Positions 34,609 to 43,652 are shown, counted from the first letter of the stretch. The stretch is 64,000 nucleotides of DNA from Streptomyces sp. SAT1 (GCF_001654495.1 NZ_CP015849.1:806001-870000), one strand, 5' to 3'. Program-made: numbers and translations. The notes: generated by a model from the sequence alone, not told the origin.

Positions 34609-34645
34609 TAACTATGCAGATACTGAGCGGTCCTGACCGCCCCTG

Positions 34646-35719
34646 TCAGCCGCGCGCCATCTCTTCCTTCAGCGCGGCGAGGAACGCGTCCACGTCGTCC
34701 TCCGTGGTGTCGAACGAGCACATCCAGCGCACGACACCCTCGGTCTCGTCCCAGAAGTAGAAGCGGAACCTCTTCTGGAGCCGTTCGCTCACGTCGTGGG
34801 GCAGCTTGGCGAAGACGCCGTTGGCCTGCACCGGGTAGAGGACCTCCACGCCGTGCACCGCGCGCACGCCCTCCGCGAGCCGCTGGGCCATCTCGTTGGC
34901 GTGCCGGGCGTTGCGCAGCCACAGGTCCTTGGCGAGCAGGGCCTCCAGCTGCACCGAGACGAAGCGCATCTTCGAGGCGAGCTGCATGCTCATCTTGCGG
35001 ATGTGCTTCATCCGGCGCACGGCGTCCTGGTTGAGGACGACGACCGCCTCGCCGAACATGGCGCCGTTCTTCGTCCCGCCCAGCGAGAGGATGTCGACGC
35101 CGACCGCGTTGGTGAAGGTCCGCATCGGGACGTCCAGGGAGGCGGCGGCGTTGGCTATCCGGGAGCCGTCCAGGTGCACGGTCATGCCGTGGGCGTGGGC
35201 GTGCTCGCAGATCGCGCGGATCTCCCCGGGCGTGTAGAGGGTGCCCAGCTCCGTGCTCTGGGTGATCGAGACGACCTGCGGCATCGCGCGGTGCTCGTCC
35301 TCCCAGCCGTACGCCTGCCGGTCGATCAGCTCGGGGGTGAGCTTGCCGTCGGGGGTGGGCACGGTGAGCAGCTTGAGGCCGCCCATGCGCTCGGGGGCGC
35401 CGCCCTCGTCGACGTGGATGTGCGCGCTGTCCGCGCAGATCACCGCGCCCCAGCGGTCGGTGACCGCCTGGAGCGCGACGACGTTGGCGCCGGTCCCGTT
35501 GAAGACGGGGAACGCCTCGGCGCCGGCGCCGAAGTGGCCGCGCACGACGCGCTGGAGGTTCCCGGTGTAGTCGTCCTCGCCGTACGCGACCTGGTGGCCG
35601 CCGTTGGCCAGGGCCAGGGCGGCGAGCACCTCCGGGTGCACCCCGGCGTAGTTGTCGCTGGCGAAGCCGCGGACCTCCGGGTCGTGGTGGCGGCGCGCGT
35701 CGGTCTTGGCAGGGTTCAC
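34646..35719 (-). CDS. Threonine aldolase / beta-eliminating lyase family protein
   Basis: From the GTG at 35719 the protein has 357 residues, a PLP-dependent fold-type I enzyme of the low-specificity threonine aldolase family. DNYAGVHPEVL near the start, VHLDGSRIANA (PLP-ring Asp), and LSLGGTKNGAMFGE (PLP lysine) are clear. It should cleave beta-hydroxy amino acids to glycine and an aldehyde, or act on a related substrate. This start overlaps the SDR stop in a GTGA quartet; a GTG at 35737 is possible too. It is the last gene of the DUF6421-SDR-aldolase operon. Confidence 0.9.
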   Translation of the reverse strand: MNPAKTDARRHHDPEVRGFASDNYAGVHPEVLAALALANGGHQVAYGEDDYTGNLQRVVRGHFGAGAEAFPVFNGTGANVVALQAVTDRWGAVICADSAHIHVDEGGAPERMGGLKLLTVPTPDGKLTPELIDRQAYGWEDEHRAMPQVVSITQSTELGTLYTPGEIRAICEHAHAHGMTVHLDGSRIANAAASLDVPMRTFTNAVGVDILSLGGTKNGAMFGEAVVVLNQDAVRRMKHIRKMSMQLASKMRFVSVQLEALLAKDLWLRNARHANEMAQRLAEGVRAVHGVEVLYPVQANGVFAKLPHDVSERLQKRFRFYFWDETEGVVRWMCSFDTTEDDVDAFLAALKEEMARG

Positions 35720-36519
35720 GGCTGCTCGGTCAGCCACAGACGTTTTCCGTTCACTTCCGCGGCGGACTTGCTCCAGACGTCGGTGATGGCCTCGGCCAGG
35801 TCCTTGACGTCCGTGAAGCCCGCGAACTTCGCGTTGGGCCGCTCGGCGCGCATCGCGTCGTGCACCAACGCCTTCACCACCAGGATCGCAGCCGCCGACG
35901 TGGGCCCTTCGGCGCCCTCCGCCTTCCCGGCCTTGCGGAAGTAGTCGGCCATGGCCAGCGTCCACGCCTCGGCGGCGGCCTTGGCGGCGGAGTACGCGGC
36001 GTTGCCCGCCGTGGGCTTGCTGGCACCCGCGGCGCTGATCAGCAGATACCGCCCGCGGTCGCTGCGCTGGAGCGCCTCGTGGAAGGCCAGGGAGGTGTGC
36101 TGCACCGTCTTGACGAGCAGCAGCTCCAGGAAGTCCCAGTCGTCCAGGCTGGTCTTGGTGAAGGTCTCGCTGCCGCGCCAGCCGCCGACGAGATGGACCA
36201 GGCCGTCGACGCGGCCGAAGTCCTTCTCGACGTGCGCGGCCCACTCCCGGGTGGACTGGAGGTCGAGCAGGTCGACCGTGTCGCCGGTGACGCTGGCCCC
36301 GCCGGAGGCGTAGCGCGCGGCGTCCACGGCCTCGGAGAGCCGCTCGGGGTCGTTGTCCGCCCCGACGACGGTGGCGCCCGCCTCGGCGAGCCTGAGCAGC
36401 GTCGCCCGGCCGGCGGGTCCGCCCGCGCCGGCCACCGCGATCACCGCACCGCTGAGAGCCCCGTTGCCCGCCATCTTCTTCGCCTCCGTAGCAGCAGTGT
36501 TCTGGACGCGGTCGCTCAC
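35716..36519 (-). CDS. Short-chain dehydrogenase/reductase
   Basis: The protein has 267 residues. The Rossmann segment is IAVAGAGGPAGRATLLRL, an altered version of TGxxxGxG. The catalytic region has SAAGASKPTAGNAAYSAAKAAAEAW, which supplies Ser, Tyr and Lys, so it should be active with NAD(P). Its GTG start and its stop each overlap a neighbour by 4 bp, so it is translationally coupled to DUF6421 upstream and to the threonine-aldolase-like gene downstream. The substrate is unknown. Confidence 0.9.
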   Translation of the reverse strand: MSDRVQNTAATEAKKMAGNGALSGAVIAVAGAGGPAGRATLLRLAEAGATVVGADNDPERLSEAVDAARYASGGASVTGDTVDLLDLQSTREWAAHVEKDFGRVDGLVHLVGGWRGSETFTKTSLDDWDFLELLLVKTVQHTSLAFHEALQRSDRGRYLLISAAGASKPTAGNAAYSAAKAAAEAWTLAMADYFRKAGKAEGAEGPTSAAAILVVKALVHDAMRAERPNAKFAGFTDVKDLAEAITDVWSKSAAEVNGKRLWLTEQP

Positions 36520-37913
36520 GCGGCGACCTGCTCGGTGCCGTCCGCCGTGATCCCCTTGGTGGAGGCGATCACGTTCTTCAGCTTCTTGGACAGTGCCTCG
36601 TAGAACATGCTGAGCGGAAACTCGTCCGGAAGCACGTCATCGACGAGCTTGCGCGGCGGCAGGCTCAGGTCGAGGGCGTCGGGGCCCTTGGCCCACTTGG
36701 AGCCGGGGTGCGGGGCGAGATAGCGGGAGACCAGCTCGTACCCGGCGAACCAGTGCACCAGCTTCGGGCGGTCTATGCCGTCGCGGTAGAGCGTCTCGAT
36801 CTCGGCGCACAGCTGGTTGGTGACCTGCGGGGCGCGCTCCCAGTCGATGGCGAGCTTGTTGTCCGTCCAGCGGACCACGTCGTGCTTGTGCAGATAGGCG
36901 AAGAGCAGCTGGCCGCCGAGGCCGTCGTAGTTGCGGACGCGCTCGCCGGTGACCGGGAAGCGGAACATCCGGTCGAAGAGCACCGCGTACTGCACGTCAC
37001 GGGCCTGACCGACGCCGTCCTGCTCCAGCTTCACGGCCTCCTTGAAGGCGGTGAGGTCGCAGCGCAGCTCCTCCAGACCGTACATCCAGAACGGCTGGCG
37101 CTGCTTGATCATGAACGGGTCGAAGGGCAGGTCGCCGTGGCTGTGGGTGCGGTCGTGGACCATGTCCCACAGGACGAACGCCTCCTCGCAGCGCTTCTGG
37201 TCGTGGACCATGGCGGCGATGTCCTCGGGCAGCCTCAGGCCCAGCAGGTCCACGGCGGCGGCGGTCACGCGGCGGAAGCGGGCGGCCTCCCGGTCGCAGA
37301 AGATGCCACCCCAGGAGAATCGTTCCGGCGCCTCGCGCACGGCGATCGTCTCGGGGAAGAGCACGGCGGAGTTGGTGTCGTAGCCCGCCGTGAAGTCCTC
37401 GAACGTGATGCCGCAGAAGAGCGGGTTGTCGTACCGGGTGCGCTCCAGCTCGGCCAGCCAGTCCGGCCAGACCATCCGCAGCACGACCGCCTCCAGATTG
37501 CGGTCCGGGTTGCCGTTCTGCGTGTACATCGCGAAGACGACCAGATGCTGGAGTCCGTCCACGCGGTGCGCGGCCGGCTGGAAGGCCAGCAGGGAGTCGA
37601 GGAAGTCGGGCACCTCGAAGCCGCCGTCGGCCCAGCGGCGCAGATCGGCGACGAGCGCCCGGTGGTAGTCGGCGTCGTGCGGCAGCAGGGCGGACAGCTC
37701 CGTCACGGCGTCGCACACACGCGCCACGGCCGCCTCGGCGTCCTCGCGCGCGGGCGCTCCCTCGGCCTCGAAGTCGATCGATCCGTCCTTCGACTGCCAT
37801 GGCCGGATCTGCTCCACGGCATCCTTGAGCACGGGCCACGCCGGGTGCTCGATCACCCTGCTCGCCGGAGGAACCTGCCCCTCCGGACCCACCTGCACAA
37901 GAATTTCCGTCAT
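36516..37913 (-). CDS. DUF6421 family protein
   Basis: The protein has 465 residues and matches the DUF6421 family of actinobacteria. A conserved-looking His/Asp-rich stretch, LWDMVHDRTHSHGDLPFDPF (about residue 245), is suggestive of metal binding, and ERFSWGGIFCDREAARFRRV precedes it. There is no signal peptide or membrane helix. It may be a metalloenzyme but no activity is known. GGAGGGTGG precedes the ATG at 37913. It is the first gene of a three-gene, coupled operon with an SDR and a PLP enzyme. Confidence 0.85.
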   Translation of the reverse strand: MTEILVQVGPEGQVPPASRVIEHPAWPVLKDAVEQIRPWQSKDGSIDFEAEGAPAREDAEAAVARVCDAVTELSALLPHDADYHRALVADLRRWADGGFEVPDFLDSLLAFQPAAHRVDGLQHLVVFAMYTQNGNPDRNLEAVVLRMVWPDWLAELERTRYDNPLFCGITFEDFTAGYDTNSAVLFPETIAVREAPERFSWGGIFCDREAARFRRVTAAAVDLLGLRLPEDIAAMVHDQKRCEEAFVLWDMVHDRTHSHGDLPFDPFMIKQRQPFWMYGLEELRCDLTAFKEAVKLEQDGVGQARDVQYAVLFDRMFRFPVTGERVRNYDGLGGQLLFAYLHKHDVVRWTDNKLAIDWERAPQVTNQLCAEIETLYRDGIDRPKLVHWFAGYELVSRYLAPHPGSKWAKGPDALDLSLPPRKLVDDVLPDEFPLSMFYEALSKKLKNVIASTKGITADGTEQVAA

Positions 37914-38356
37914 GACCCACCCTCCACGGGAGAAGCTCGCGTAAGAAGACCGTATACATATGAGCTTTCTTCCAGCAAGGGCAGCCTCCGAAAATTATCC
38001 TGCGGGCGCGCATTCTCACCGACTATTTTCCTGCCCGGCACCCGTATGGCGGCTACTTCCCGTAGGTCGATCGAGTGATGCCACCCCCGGTCGGCGGTAC
38101 GGCGGTTTCCCGCCACGCACGGGCGGCGGTGCCGCCGGGGGCCCTCCCCGGTCAACGCGACCGGGACTCGCCCACGCCCGGGTGACCGCGCCAGGGGGCA
38201 CGGCCCCGGCGCCGCCCGGCCGTCACCCCACTGCTCCGTGTACGCAGGGGTTCAACCCGACTCCGGACCGTTAGGCTGCGGCACTGCCGCGTGGACGACG
38301 AGGTCCCTGAGGTCCGCGGGCGAGCCGAGCCGCCGTCGACGGAAGCGAGTTGAACC
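37914..38356. other. Divergent promoter region, no gene
   Basis: These 443 bp separate the DUF6421 operon from the phosphodiesterase gene. The part nearest DUF6421 (37940-38035) is unusually AT-rich, with TATGTATAC on the minus strand and GAAAAT/ATTTTC arms at 37990-37995 and 38025-38030, and should hold the operon promoter. The rest is GC-rich and shows no convincing frame or RNA. Confidence 0.55.
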
Positions 38357-39040
38357 TTGAACTTCCTTACCATCGGTCACCGCGGGATCATGGGTGTGGA
38401 GCCCGAGAACACCCTCCGTTCGTTCGTCGCCGCCCAGCAGGCCGGCCTCGACGCCATCGAACTCGATCTGCACCTGAGCAAGGACGGCGCCCTCGTCGTC
38501 ATGCACGACGCCGACGTGGACCGCACGACGGACGGCAGCGGCCCGATCGCCGACAAGACCCTGGCCGAGCTGCGCGCGCTGGACGCGGGCCGCGGCGAGC
38601 GGATCCCGCTGTTCGAGGAGGTGCTCGACGCCGTACGGGCGCCGTTGCAGGCCGAGATCAAGGACGTGGCGGCGGCGAAGGCGCTCGCGGAGGTGATGCG
38701 CCGCCGCGACCTGGTCGCCCGGGTCGAGGTGCTGTCCTTCCACGACGAGGCCCTCCGCGAGATCACCCGGCTGGTCCCCGGCGTCCGCACCGCCCTGGTC
38801 GCCGACCACTACGGCACCGAGGTCGTCGAACGCGCGGTCGGGGCCGGCGCGGGCACCCTCGTGCTGAACATCCGCAGGCTCACCCTGGAGGTCGTCGAGC
38901 ACGCCCGCGCGGCCGGCCTGCGGATCATCGGCTGGGTGGTGAACACCACCGACCACCTCCGCCTGGTCCGCGCACTGGAGCTGGACGGCGCGACCACCGA
39001 CTTCCCGGAGATCAAGCGCACCGGCCGCTTCACCGCGTAG
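38357..39040 (+). CDS. Glycerophosphodiester phosphodiesterase
   Basis: The protein has 227 residues. The GDPD signature is complete: GHRG near the N-terminus, PENTLRSF, ELDLHLSKDGALVVMHD with the metal-binding Glu and Asp and the catalytic His, and QAEIK. There is no signal peptide, so it is a cytoplasmic UgpQ-type enzyme that releases glycerol-3-phosphate from deacylated phospholipids. The start appears to be TTG at 38357, with a purine-rich GGAAGCGAG upstream. No transporter is adjacent. Confidence 0.92.
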   Translation: MNFLTIGHRGIMGVEPENTLRSFVAAQQAGLDAIELDLHLSKDGALVVMHDADVDRTTDGSGPIADKTLAELRALDAGRGERIPLFEEVLDAVRAPLQAEIKDVAAAKALAEVMRRRDLVARVEVLSFHDEALREITRLVPGVRTALVADHYGTEVVERAVGAGAGTLVLNIRRLTLEVVEHARAAGLRIIGWVVNTTDHLRLVRALELDGATTDFPEIKRTGRFTA

Positions 39041-39048
39041 CGCGCCCG

Positions 39049-39588
39049 CTACCCGAGCGGCTTGACCAGCAGCTCGAAGCGGAGGTCGGCGCGCTGCGGC
39101 ACCCCGAAGCGCTCGTCGCCGTACGGGAAGGGGCTCATCCGTCCCGTACGGCGGTAGCCGCGCCGTTCGTACCAGGCGATCAGGTCCTCGCGCACCGAGA
39201 TCACCGTCATGTGCATCTCCGTGACGCCCCACGCCTCGCGGACCTGCCGTTCCGCCTCCGCGATGATCAGCTTGCCGAGGCCCGCGCCCTGGAGGGCCGG
39301 GCTGACCGCGAACATGCCGAAGTAGGCGTGGTCGCCGCGGTGCTCCAGCTGGCAGCAGGCGACCACGCGGCCGTCCCGCTCCACCGTCAGCAGCCTGCTG
39401 TCGGGCGACTCGATCACGTCCAGCACGCCCCGGGGGTCGGTGCGCTGCCCGTGCAGGATGTCGGCCTCGGTGGTCCACCCGGCCCGGCTCGCATCTCCCC
39501 GGTACGCCGACTCGATCAGTGCCACCAGGGCCTCGACATCGGCGTCGGTGGCGTCGCGGAAGACCGGTGCGGTGGCGGCGGTGTCCAT
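39049..39588 (-). CDS. GNAT family N-acetyltransferase
   Basis: The protein has 179 residues. The acetyl-CoA binding motif is present as GMFAVSPALQGAGLGKLIIAEAE, and LIAWYERRGYRRTG is the usual C-terminal GNAT helix. The substrate is unknown. A GAGAGG ribosome site precedes the ATG at 39588. Its stop is 8 bp from that of the convergent phosphodiesterase gene. Confidence 0.9.
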   Translation of the reverse strand: MDTAATAPVFRDATDADVEALVALIESAYRGDASRAGWTTEADILHGQRTDPRGVLDVIESPDSRLLTVERDGRVVACCQLEHRGDHAYFGMFAVSPALQGAGLGKLIIAEAERQVREAWGVTEMHMTVISVREDLIAWYERRGYRRTGRMSPFPYGDERFGVPQRADLRFELLVKPLG

Positions 39589-39659
39589 GGAGGGGCCTCT
39601 CGGGATCTCTGGCGCGGTGGGGCAGCACCGAGGGTATCTCTGTGGCTAGGGTGCGCCGC

Positions 39660-40052
39660 ATGGTGCATGTACTCAGCAGCCGGGTACTGATCCGGCCCAC
39701 GGACCCCGAGCGTTCCCGCGTCTTCTACGGCGAGCGGCTGGGCCTCGCCGTCCACCGTGAGTTCGGTACCGGCCCCGAGCGCGGCACCGTGTACTTCCTC
39801 GGGGGCGGCTTCCTGGAGCTGTCGGGGCGCTCCGAGGTGCCGCCGTCCACCGCCGTGCGGCTGTGGCTCCAGGTCGAGGACCTGGACGCCGCCCACGCCG
39901 AGCTGCGGGCGGCGGGGGTGGAGATCGTCCGTCCGCCGGTGCGCGAGCCGTGGGGGCTGATCGAGATGTGGATCGCCGATCCGGACGGCGTGCCCGTCGT
40001 GCTCGTCGAGGTCCCCGCCGAGCACCCGCTGCGCTACCGGCCGGCCATCTGA
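39660..40052 (+). CDS. VOC family (glyoxalase-like) protein
   Basis: The protein has 130 residues, one vicinal-oxygen-chelate domain. RVLIRPTDPERSRVFYGERLGLAV is the N-terminal signature, and EMWIADPDGVPVVLVEV the C-terminal strand with a possible metal Glu. A -10-like TAGGGT (39647-39652) ends 7 bp before the ATG, so it is probably leaderless. The substrate is unknown; dioxygenase, glyoxalase and resistance-protein roles all occur in this fold. Confidence 0.87.
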   Translation: MVHVLSSRVLIRPTDPERSRVFYGERLGLAVHREFGTGPERGTVYFLGGGFLELSGRSEVPPSTAVRLWLQVEDLDAAHAELRAAGVEIVRPPVREPWGLIEMWIADPDGVPVVLVEVPAEHPLRYRPAI

Positions 40053-40179
40053 GCCGGACGCCCGCCCCGGCGCCCGGCGGCGCCCCAGGCCGTCCCCGGC
40101 CGTACGGCTCCCGCTGGCCACCGTCGGTGACCGGGGATAGCGTTCTGGTGGTGGGGGCGAGCCTTCCCGGAGGAGTGCC

Positions 40180-40983
40180 ATGGAGTTCGACAAGCCGGTG
40201 ATCGGCGGCCCCTGCTGGGCGGAGCTGGGGACCAGCGATCTGGAGGCGGCCAAGCGGTTCTACGGCGAGGTGTTCGGCTGGCACTGCGCCGCGCCGGACC
40301 CCCGGCCCGAGCTGCGGGGCTACACCGTCGCGCGCCTGGGGGGCGCGGCGGTGGCCGGGATCGGCCCGCTGTACCGGCCCACCCAGCCGGTCGCCTGGAA
40401 CGTCTCGTTCGCCGTCGCCGACGACGACGCGGCAACGAACCGGGTGGTGGACGCCGGGGGCACGGTGATCCGCGGACCGATGGACATCTTCGACGAGGGC
40501 CGCCGCACGGTGGCCCTCGACCCGTCCGGCGCCGCCTTCCAGCTCTGGCAGGCCAAGGAGTTCGCCGGTGCCGCGGTGTTCAACCGGCCCGGCGCGCTGG
40601 GCTGGGTCGAGCTGGCGACCCGGGACGTCAAGCGGGCCCGGGACTTCTACACCGGTGTGTTCGGCTGGAGCGTCAACGCCTCGGAGTGGTACACGCAGTG
40701 GGGCATGCACGGCATGGACTTCGGCGGGGTGACCGCGCTGCACGAGCGCTTCCCCTCCGACGTGCCGCCGCAGTGGCTGCCCTACTTCGCCGCCGAGGAC
40801 GTCGACGCCACCGCCGAGGTCGCGGCCCGCGCGGGGGCCCGCCTCCTCCAGGAGCCGGTCTCGGTCCCGCACGGGCCCCGCATGGCCGTCCTGTGCGACC
40901 CGCAGGGCGCGGCCCTCGGCGTCTACCAGACCGAGGACGGGACCGACGAGGAGACCGGGACCCGGCCCGCCGCCGGGGGCTGA
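40180..40983 (+). CDS. Two-domain VOC family protein
   Basis: The protein has 267 residues made of two tandem glyoxalase-like domains, each opening with the same pattern: WAELGTSDLEAAKRFYGEVFGW at the N-terminus and WVELATRDVKRARDFYTGVFGW at about residue 145. Such duplicated proteins (CFP-30B type) are common in actinobacteria and their substrates are unknown. GGAGGAG lies 5 bp before the ATG. It is in the same direction as the single-domain VOC gene 127 bp upstream. Confidence 0.88.
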   Translation: MEFDKPVIGGPCWAELGTSDLEAAKRFYGEVFGWHCAAPDPRPELRGYTVARLGGAAVAGIGPLYRPTQPVAWNVSFAVADDDAATNRVVDAGGTVIRGPMDIFDEGRRTVALDPSGAAFQLWQAKEFAGAAVFNRPGALGWVELATRDVKRARDFYTGVFGWSVNASEWYTQWGMHGMDFGGVTALHERFPSDVPPQWLPYFAAEDVDATAEVAARAGARLLQEPVSVPHGPRMAVLCDPQGAALGVYQTEDGTDEETGTRPAAGG

Positions 40984-41115
40984 GGCGACGGCGGGCCGGG
41001 CGCGGCCGGGGCGGTCGCGGGGAGGGGGGCGGCCGCGGGGGGCGGGGGCAGCCGGGCGGCCGGGGGCGGGGGCGGAGGCCGGTGCGGCGGTGTGCGGCGG
41101 TGCGGCGGTGCTCAG
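40984..41115. repeat. G-run-rich gap, possible G-quadruplex DNA
   Basis: Between two convergent genes the plus strand carries many runs of 3-6 G (about 41018-41080), followed by GGTGCGGCGGT repeats up to 41110. The spacing of the runs would allow G-quadruplex folding in single-stranded DNA or RNA. It may act as a pause or termination element. No gene is seen. Confidence 0.45.
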
Positions 41116-41910
41116 TCAGAAGCGGGCGGCGCCGGGGCGGCCCTCCAGACGGGTGAGGAGTTCGCCCAGCAGTGCGGCCAGATCGCCGCGGTCTCCGGTG
41201 TCGAGTCCGGCGAGCACGGTCCTCTCGTAGGCGAGCTGGTCCGGCAGCAGGCCGTCCACGAGGTCCCGGCCGGCCTCGGTGAGGCGCAGATGGGCGACGC
41301 GGCGGTCACGGGTGTCGCCGCGCCGCTCGACCAGGCCGCGTTCGGTGAGCTGTTTGAGCCGCTTGGTCACGGCCGCCCCCGAGGAGAAGGTCTCGCGGGC
41401 CAGCTCGCTCGGGGTCAGTTCGTGGCCGGTCCGGCGCAGCGCGCCCAGCAGGTCGAACTCGGGCCGGCTCAGCCCCGCCCGGCGCAGGGGGGCGTCCTCC
41501 GCCTGCTGGAGGAGCGCGGAGCAGCGGTTGATACGGCCGATGATCTCCATCGGGGCCGTGTCCAGCTCGGGGTGGACGGCCCGCCACTGCCGGACGACAC
41601 CGGCCACGGTGTCGTCCGGGGCGGGTCCGGCAGCGGCGGCTGCCGCGTCCGCCGCGTCCGCCTCTGGATCATCGGCCGCCGCTGGAGCACCGGCCGGCTC
41701 GGCGGGCAGGACGGCCGACGGCTCGGCGGACGGCTCCGGGGGCTCCTGCGGCGCCGGGTACAGCTCCGGCGCCGGTGGATCTGTCCGCCCGGTGGAGTCC
41801 GTCCGCCCGATGGAGCCCGTCCGTCCGGTGGAGTCCGGGTGCTCCCGGCCGTGGGGCGTGTCGCCGGCCCCCGCCGCCGTGGGTACCGGTCGTCCGTTGC
41901 TCGCCGTCAT
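41116..41910 (-). CDS. MarR family transcriptional regulator with long N-terminal extension
   Basis: The protein has 264 residues. The MarR winged helix occupies about residues 120-255 (LGALRRTGHELTPSELARETFSSGAAVTKRLKQL, then the wing with GDTRDRRV). The first 100 residues are Pro/Ala/Asp-rich and include a repeat of Ser/Ile-x-Gly-Arg-Thr units encoded by three 18-bp repeats (41783-41836). Its ATG overlaps the FUSC stop by 4 bp, so regulator and transporter are co-expressed, and an operator-like palindrome sits before the FUSC gene. The extension may be unstructured, or the true start may be internal. Confidence 0.87.
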   Translation of the reverse strand: MTASNGRPVPTAAGAGDTPHGREHPDSTGRTGSIGRTDSTGRTDPPAPELYPAPQEPPEPSAEPSAVLPAEPAGAPAAADDPEADAADAAAAAAGPAPDDTVAGVVRQWRAVHPELDTAPMEIIGRINRCSALLQQAEDAPLRRAGLSRPEFDLLGALRRTGHELTPSELARETFSSGAAVTKRLKQLTERGLVERRGDTRDRRVAHLRLTEAGRDLVDGLLPDQLAYERTVLAGLDTGDRGDLAALLGELLTRLEGRPGAARF

Positions 41911-43643
41911 GGCCGTGCGTCCTCCGTCGTCCTGCCCGTGCTCGTCACCGGGGCATGCAGCCCCAGGCGTCGTACCGTCGCGGCGAGCGTACGGTGTGCG
42001 GACTGCTCGGTGAGCACGACCCGCTCCTGGGGCAGCGCGCGCTGCCACCACTCCCCGGCGGCGGCGTCGGCGGTGGCGCGCAGTTCGACCAGCGCGGCGG
42101 CCAGGGACCGGCGGGCGGACTCCAGGGCCGTCCGGTCGGGCCGCGGTTCGGCGAGCAGGCGCGCGGCCCTCTCGCGGGCCCGGTCCACGGCGGTCAGCGC
42201 GTCTCCGACCCGGTCCCCCGCCCGGCGGTTGGTGACGGCGACGGCGGCCACGAAGCCGACCAGGGCGCCGACGACGGTGTCCACGGCCCGCTCGGTCATC
42301 AGCTCCCCCGCCGGATGCTGTCCGGCGAACTCGGTGACGAGCAGCGCCATGGGGGTCACGCAGATGCTGCCGAGCCAGTAGTTGCGGCCCATCAGCGCCT
42401 CGGCGCCGAAGTTGAGGGCCACGCAGACCAGGACGAGGGCCAGGCCGCCCGTGTGGGCGAGCGGGACGAGCGCGGCGAAGACGAGGACGCCGACGAGGTT
42501 GCCGACGACCCGCTGCACACCGCGGCTCCAGGTGAGCATGACGTTGGCCTGGTAGAGGGAGGCGGCGGTGACCAGCGCCCAGTAGGGGCGGCCGATGCCC
42601 AGGGCCAGGGAGGCGTATCCGGCGAGCGCGCAGCCGAGCGCGGTCCGCACGGCGATGGGTGCCAGCGGGCCGAGCCGGCTCCACCAGGGGCGGTGGGGGG
42701 CGCCGGCCTCGGCGTGGACGCCGAGGAGTTCGTCGGTGGCCGCCGCCGTCTCACCGGCCCGCGGAACCGGACCGCTGCCGCACAGCTCGCGCGCCCAGGT
42801 CCGCAGCCGCTCCGGGTCGGCGTCGGCGGGCGCGGCGAGGGCGACCTCGGCCCGGATGACGAGCCGGGCGAGATCGCGCCGGGAGGCGGCCCGCGCCCCG
42901 GCGACCGGCAGCGCCTGCCAGGCGGCCTGCACGGCGGCGGCCGCCGCGGCGCGCAGGCGGGCGTGGCCGTCCCCGGTGCCGCGGGTGGCGGCGTACGCGG
43001 CGGCGGCGTTCAGCGCCTGCGCGGTGGCCCGGCGCTCCGGGCCGTGCGGGCGCAGCAGGCCGGGCGCCATGCAGACCAGCCAGGCCCAGGCAGCGGCGGC
43101 CAGGGCCAGCGCGAGGTGGGCGGGGACCTGGCCGAGCGTCTGCGGGGCGAACAGGGACGCGGAGCTGATGAAGGTCAGGACCACGTTGCCGGGCGGGCCC
43201 ACCCGGGTCGCGTCGCACAGGGCCTTCTGCGCGGCGGCCATGAGCGCGCCGACCGCGACCAGGACGACGGGGTCGCGGGTGAGCGAGGCGGTGACCAGGG
43301 AGAGGGCGAGGCCGCCGACCATGCCGAGCACCACCCAGGCCAGGACCCGGGCGCGGGCGGCGTAGGGGCGGTTGTGGGCGTACAGGGCGCACAGCGATCC
43401 GGCCATGGTGTACATGGCCAGGTCGAGCCGGCCGAGGGCGAGCAGCGTGAGGTTCGGCGGCGCGACGGAGACGACCGAGCTGAGTGCGGGCTTGAACCAG
43501 ATGTCGGACGGACGGCCGAGCCGCAGCACGCCGGTGAGCGGGAGCCGCCGGGCGCTCCGGGCCGGAGCCGGATCCGGGGCTGAGGTGGCGGGGGCAGGAG
43601 TGGGGGTGCGGTTCGGCTCGGGGGAAGGGTTCGCACTGCTCAT
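41907..43643 (-). CDS. FUSC family membrane protein
   Basis: The protein has 578 residues with two blocks of about 5-6 hydrophobic segments separated by cytoplasmic regions, the layout of the fusaric-acid-resistance/AaeB-like FUSC family (export of aromatic acids). The second block holds GRPYWALVTAASLYQANVMLTWSRG, a typical FUSC segment. The 40-residue N-terminus is Pro/Ser-rich. It is first in an operon with a MarR regulator, the classic pairing for a ligand-induced exporter. The substrate is unknown. Confidence 0.88.
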   Translation of the reverse strand: MSSANPSPEPNRTPTPAPATSAPDPAPARSARRLPLTGVLRLGRPSDIWFKPALSSVVSVAPPNLTLLALGRLDLAMYTMAGSLCALYAHNRPYAARARVLAWVVLGMVGGLALSLVTASLTRDPVVLVAVGALMAAAQKALCDATRVGPPGNVVLTFISSASLFAPQTLGQVPAHLALALAAAAWAWLVCMAPGLLRPHGPERRATAQALNAAAAYAATRGTGDGHARLRAAAAAAVQAAWQALPVAGARAASRRDLARLVIRAEVALAAPADADPERLRTWARELCGSGPVPRAGETAAATDELLGVHAEAGAPHRPWWSRLGPLAPIAVRTALGCALAGYASLALGIGRPYWALVTAASLYQANVMLTWSRGVQRVVGNLVGVLVFAALVPLAHTGGLALVLVCVALNFGAEALMGRNYWLGSICVTPMALLVTEFAGQHPAGELMTERAVDTVVGALVGFVAAVAVTNRRAGDRVGDALTAVDRARERAARLLAEPRPDRTALESARRSLAAALVELRATADAAAGEWWQRALPQERVVLTEQSAHRTLAATVRRLGLHAPVTSTGRTTEDARP

Positions 43644-43652
43644 GAGACAACC

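Noticed and set aside
37940..38035. An iron box (DmdR/IdeR type) in the AT-rich region upstream of DUF6421
   Set aside because: The sequence is AT-rich with GAAAAT/ATTTTC arms but does not match the TTAGGTTAG-type consensus.
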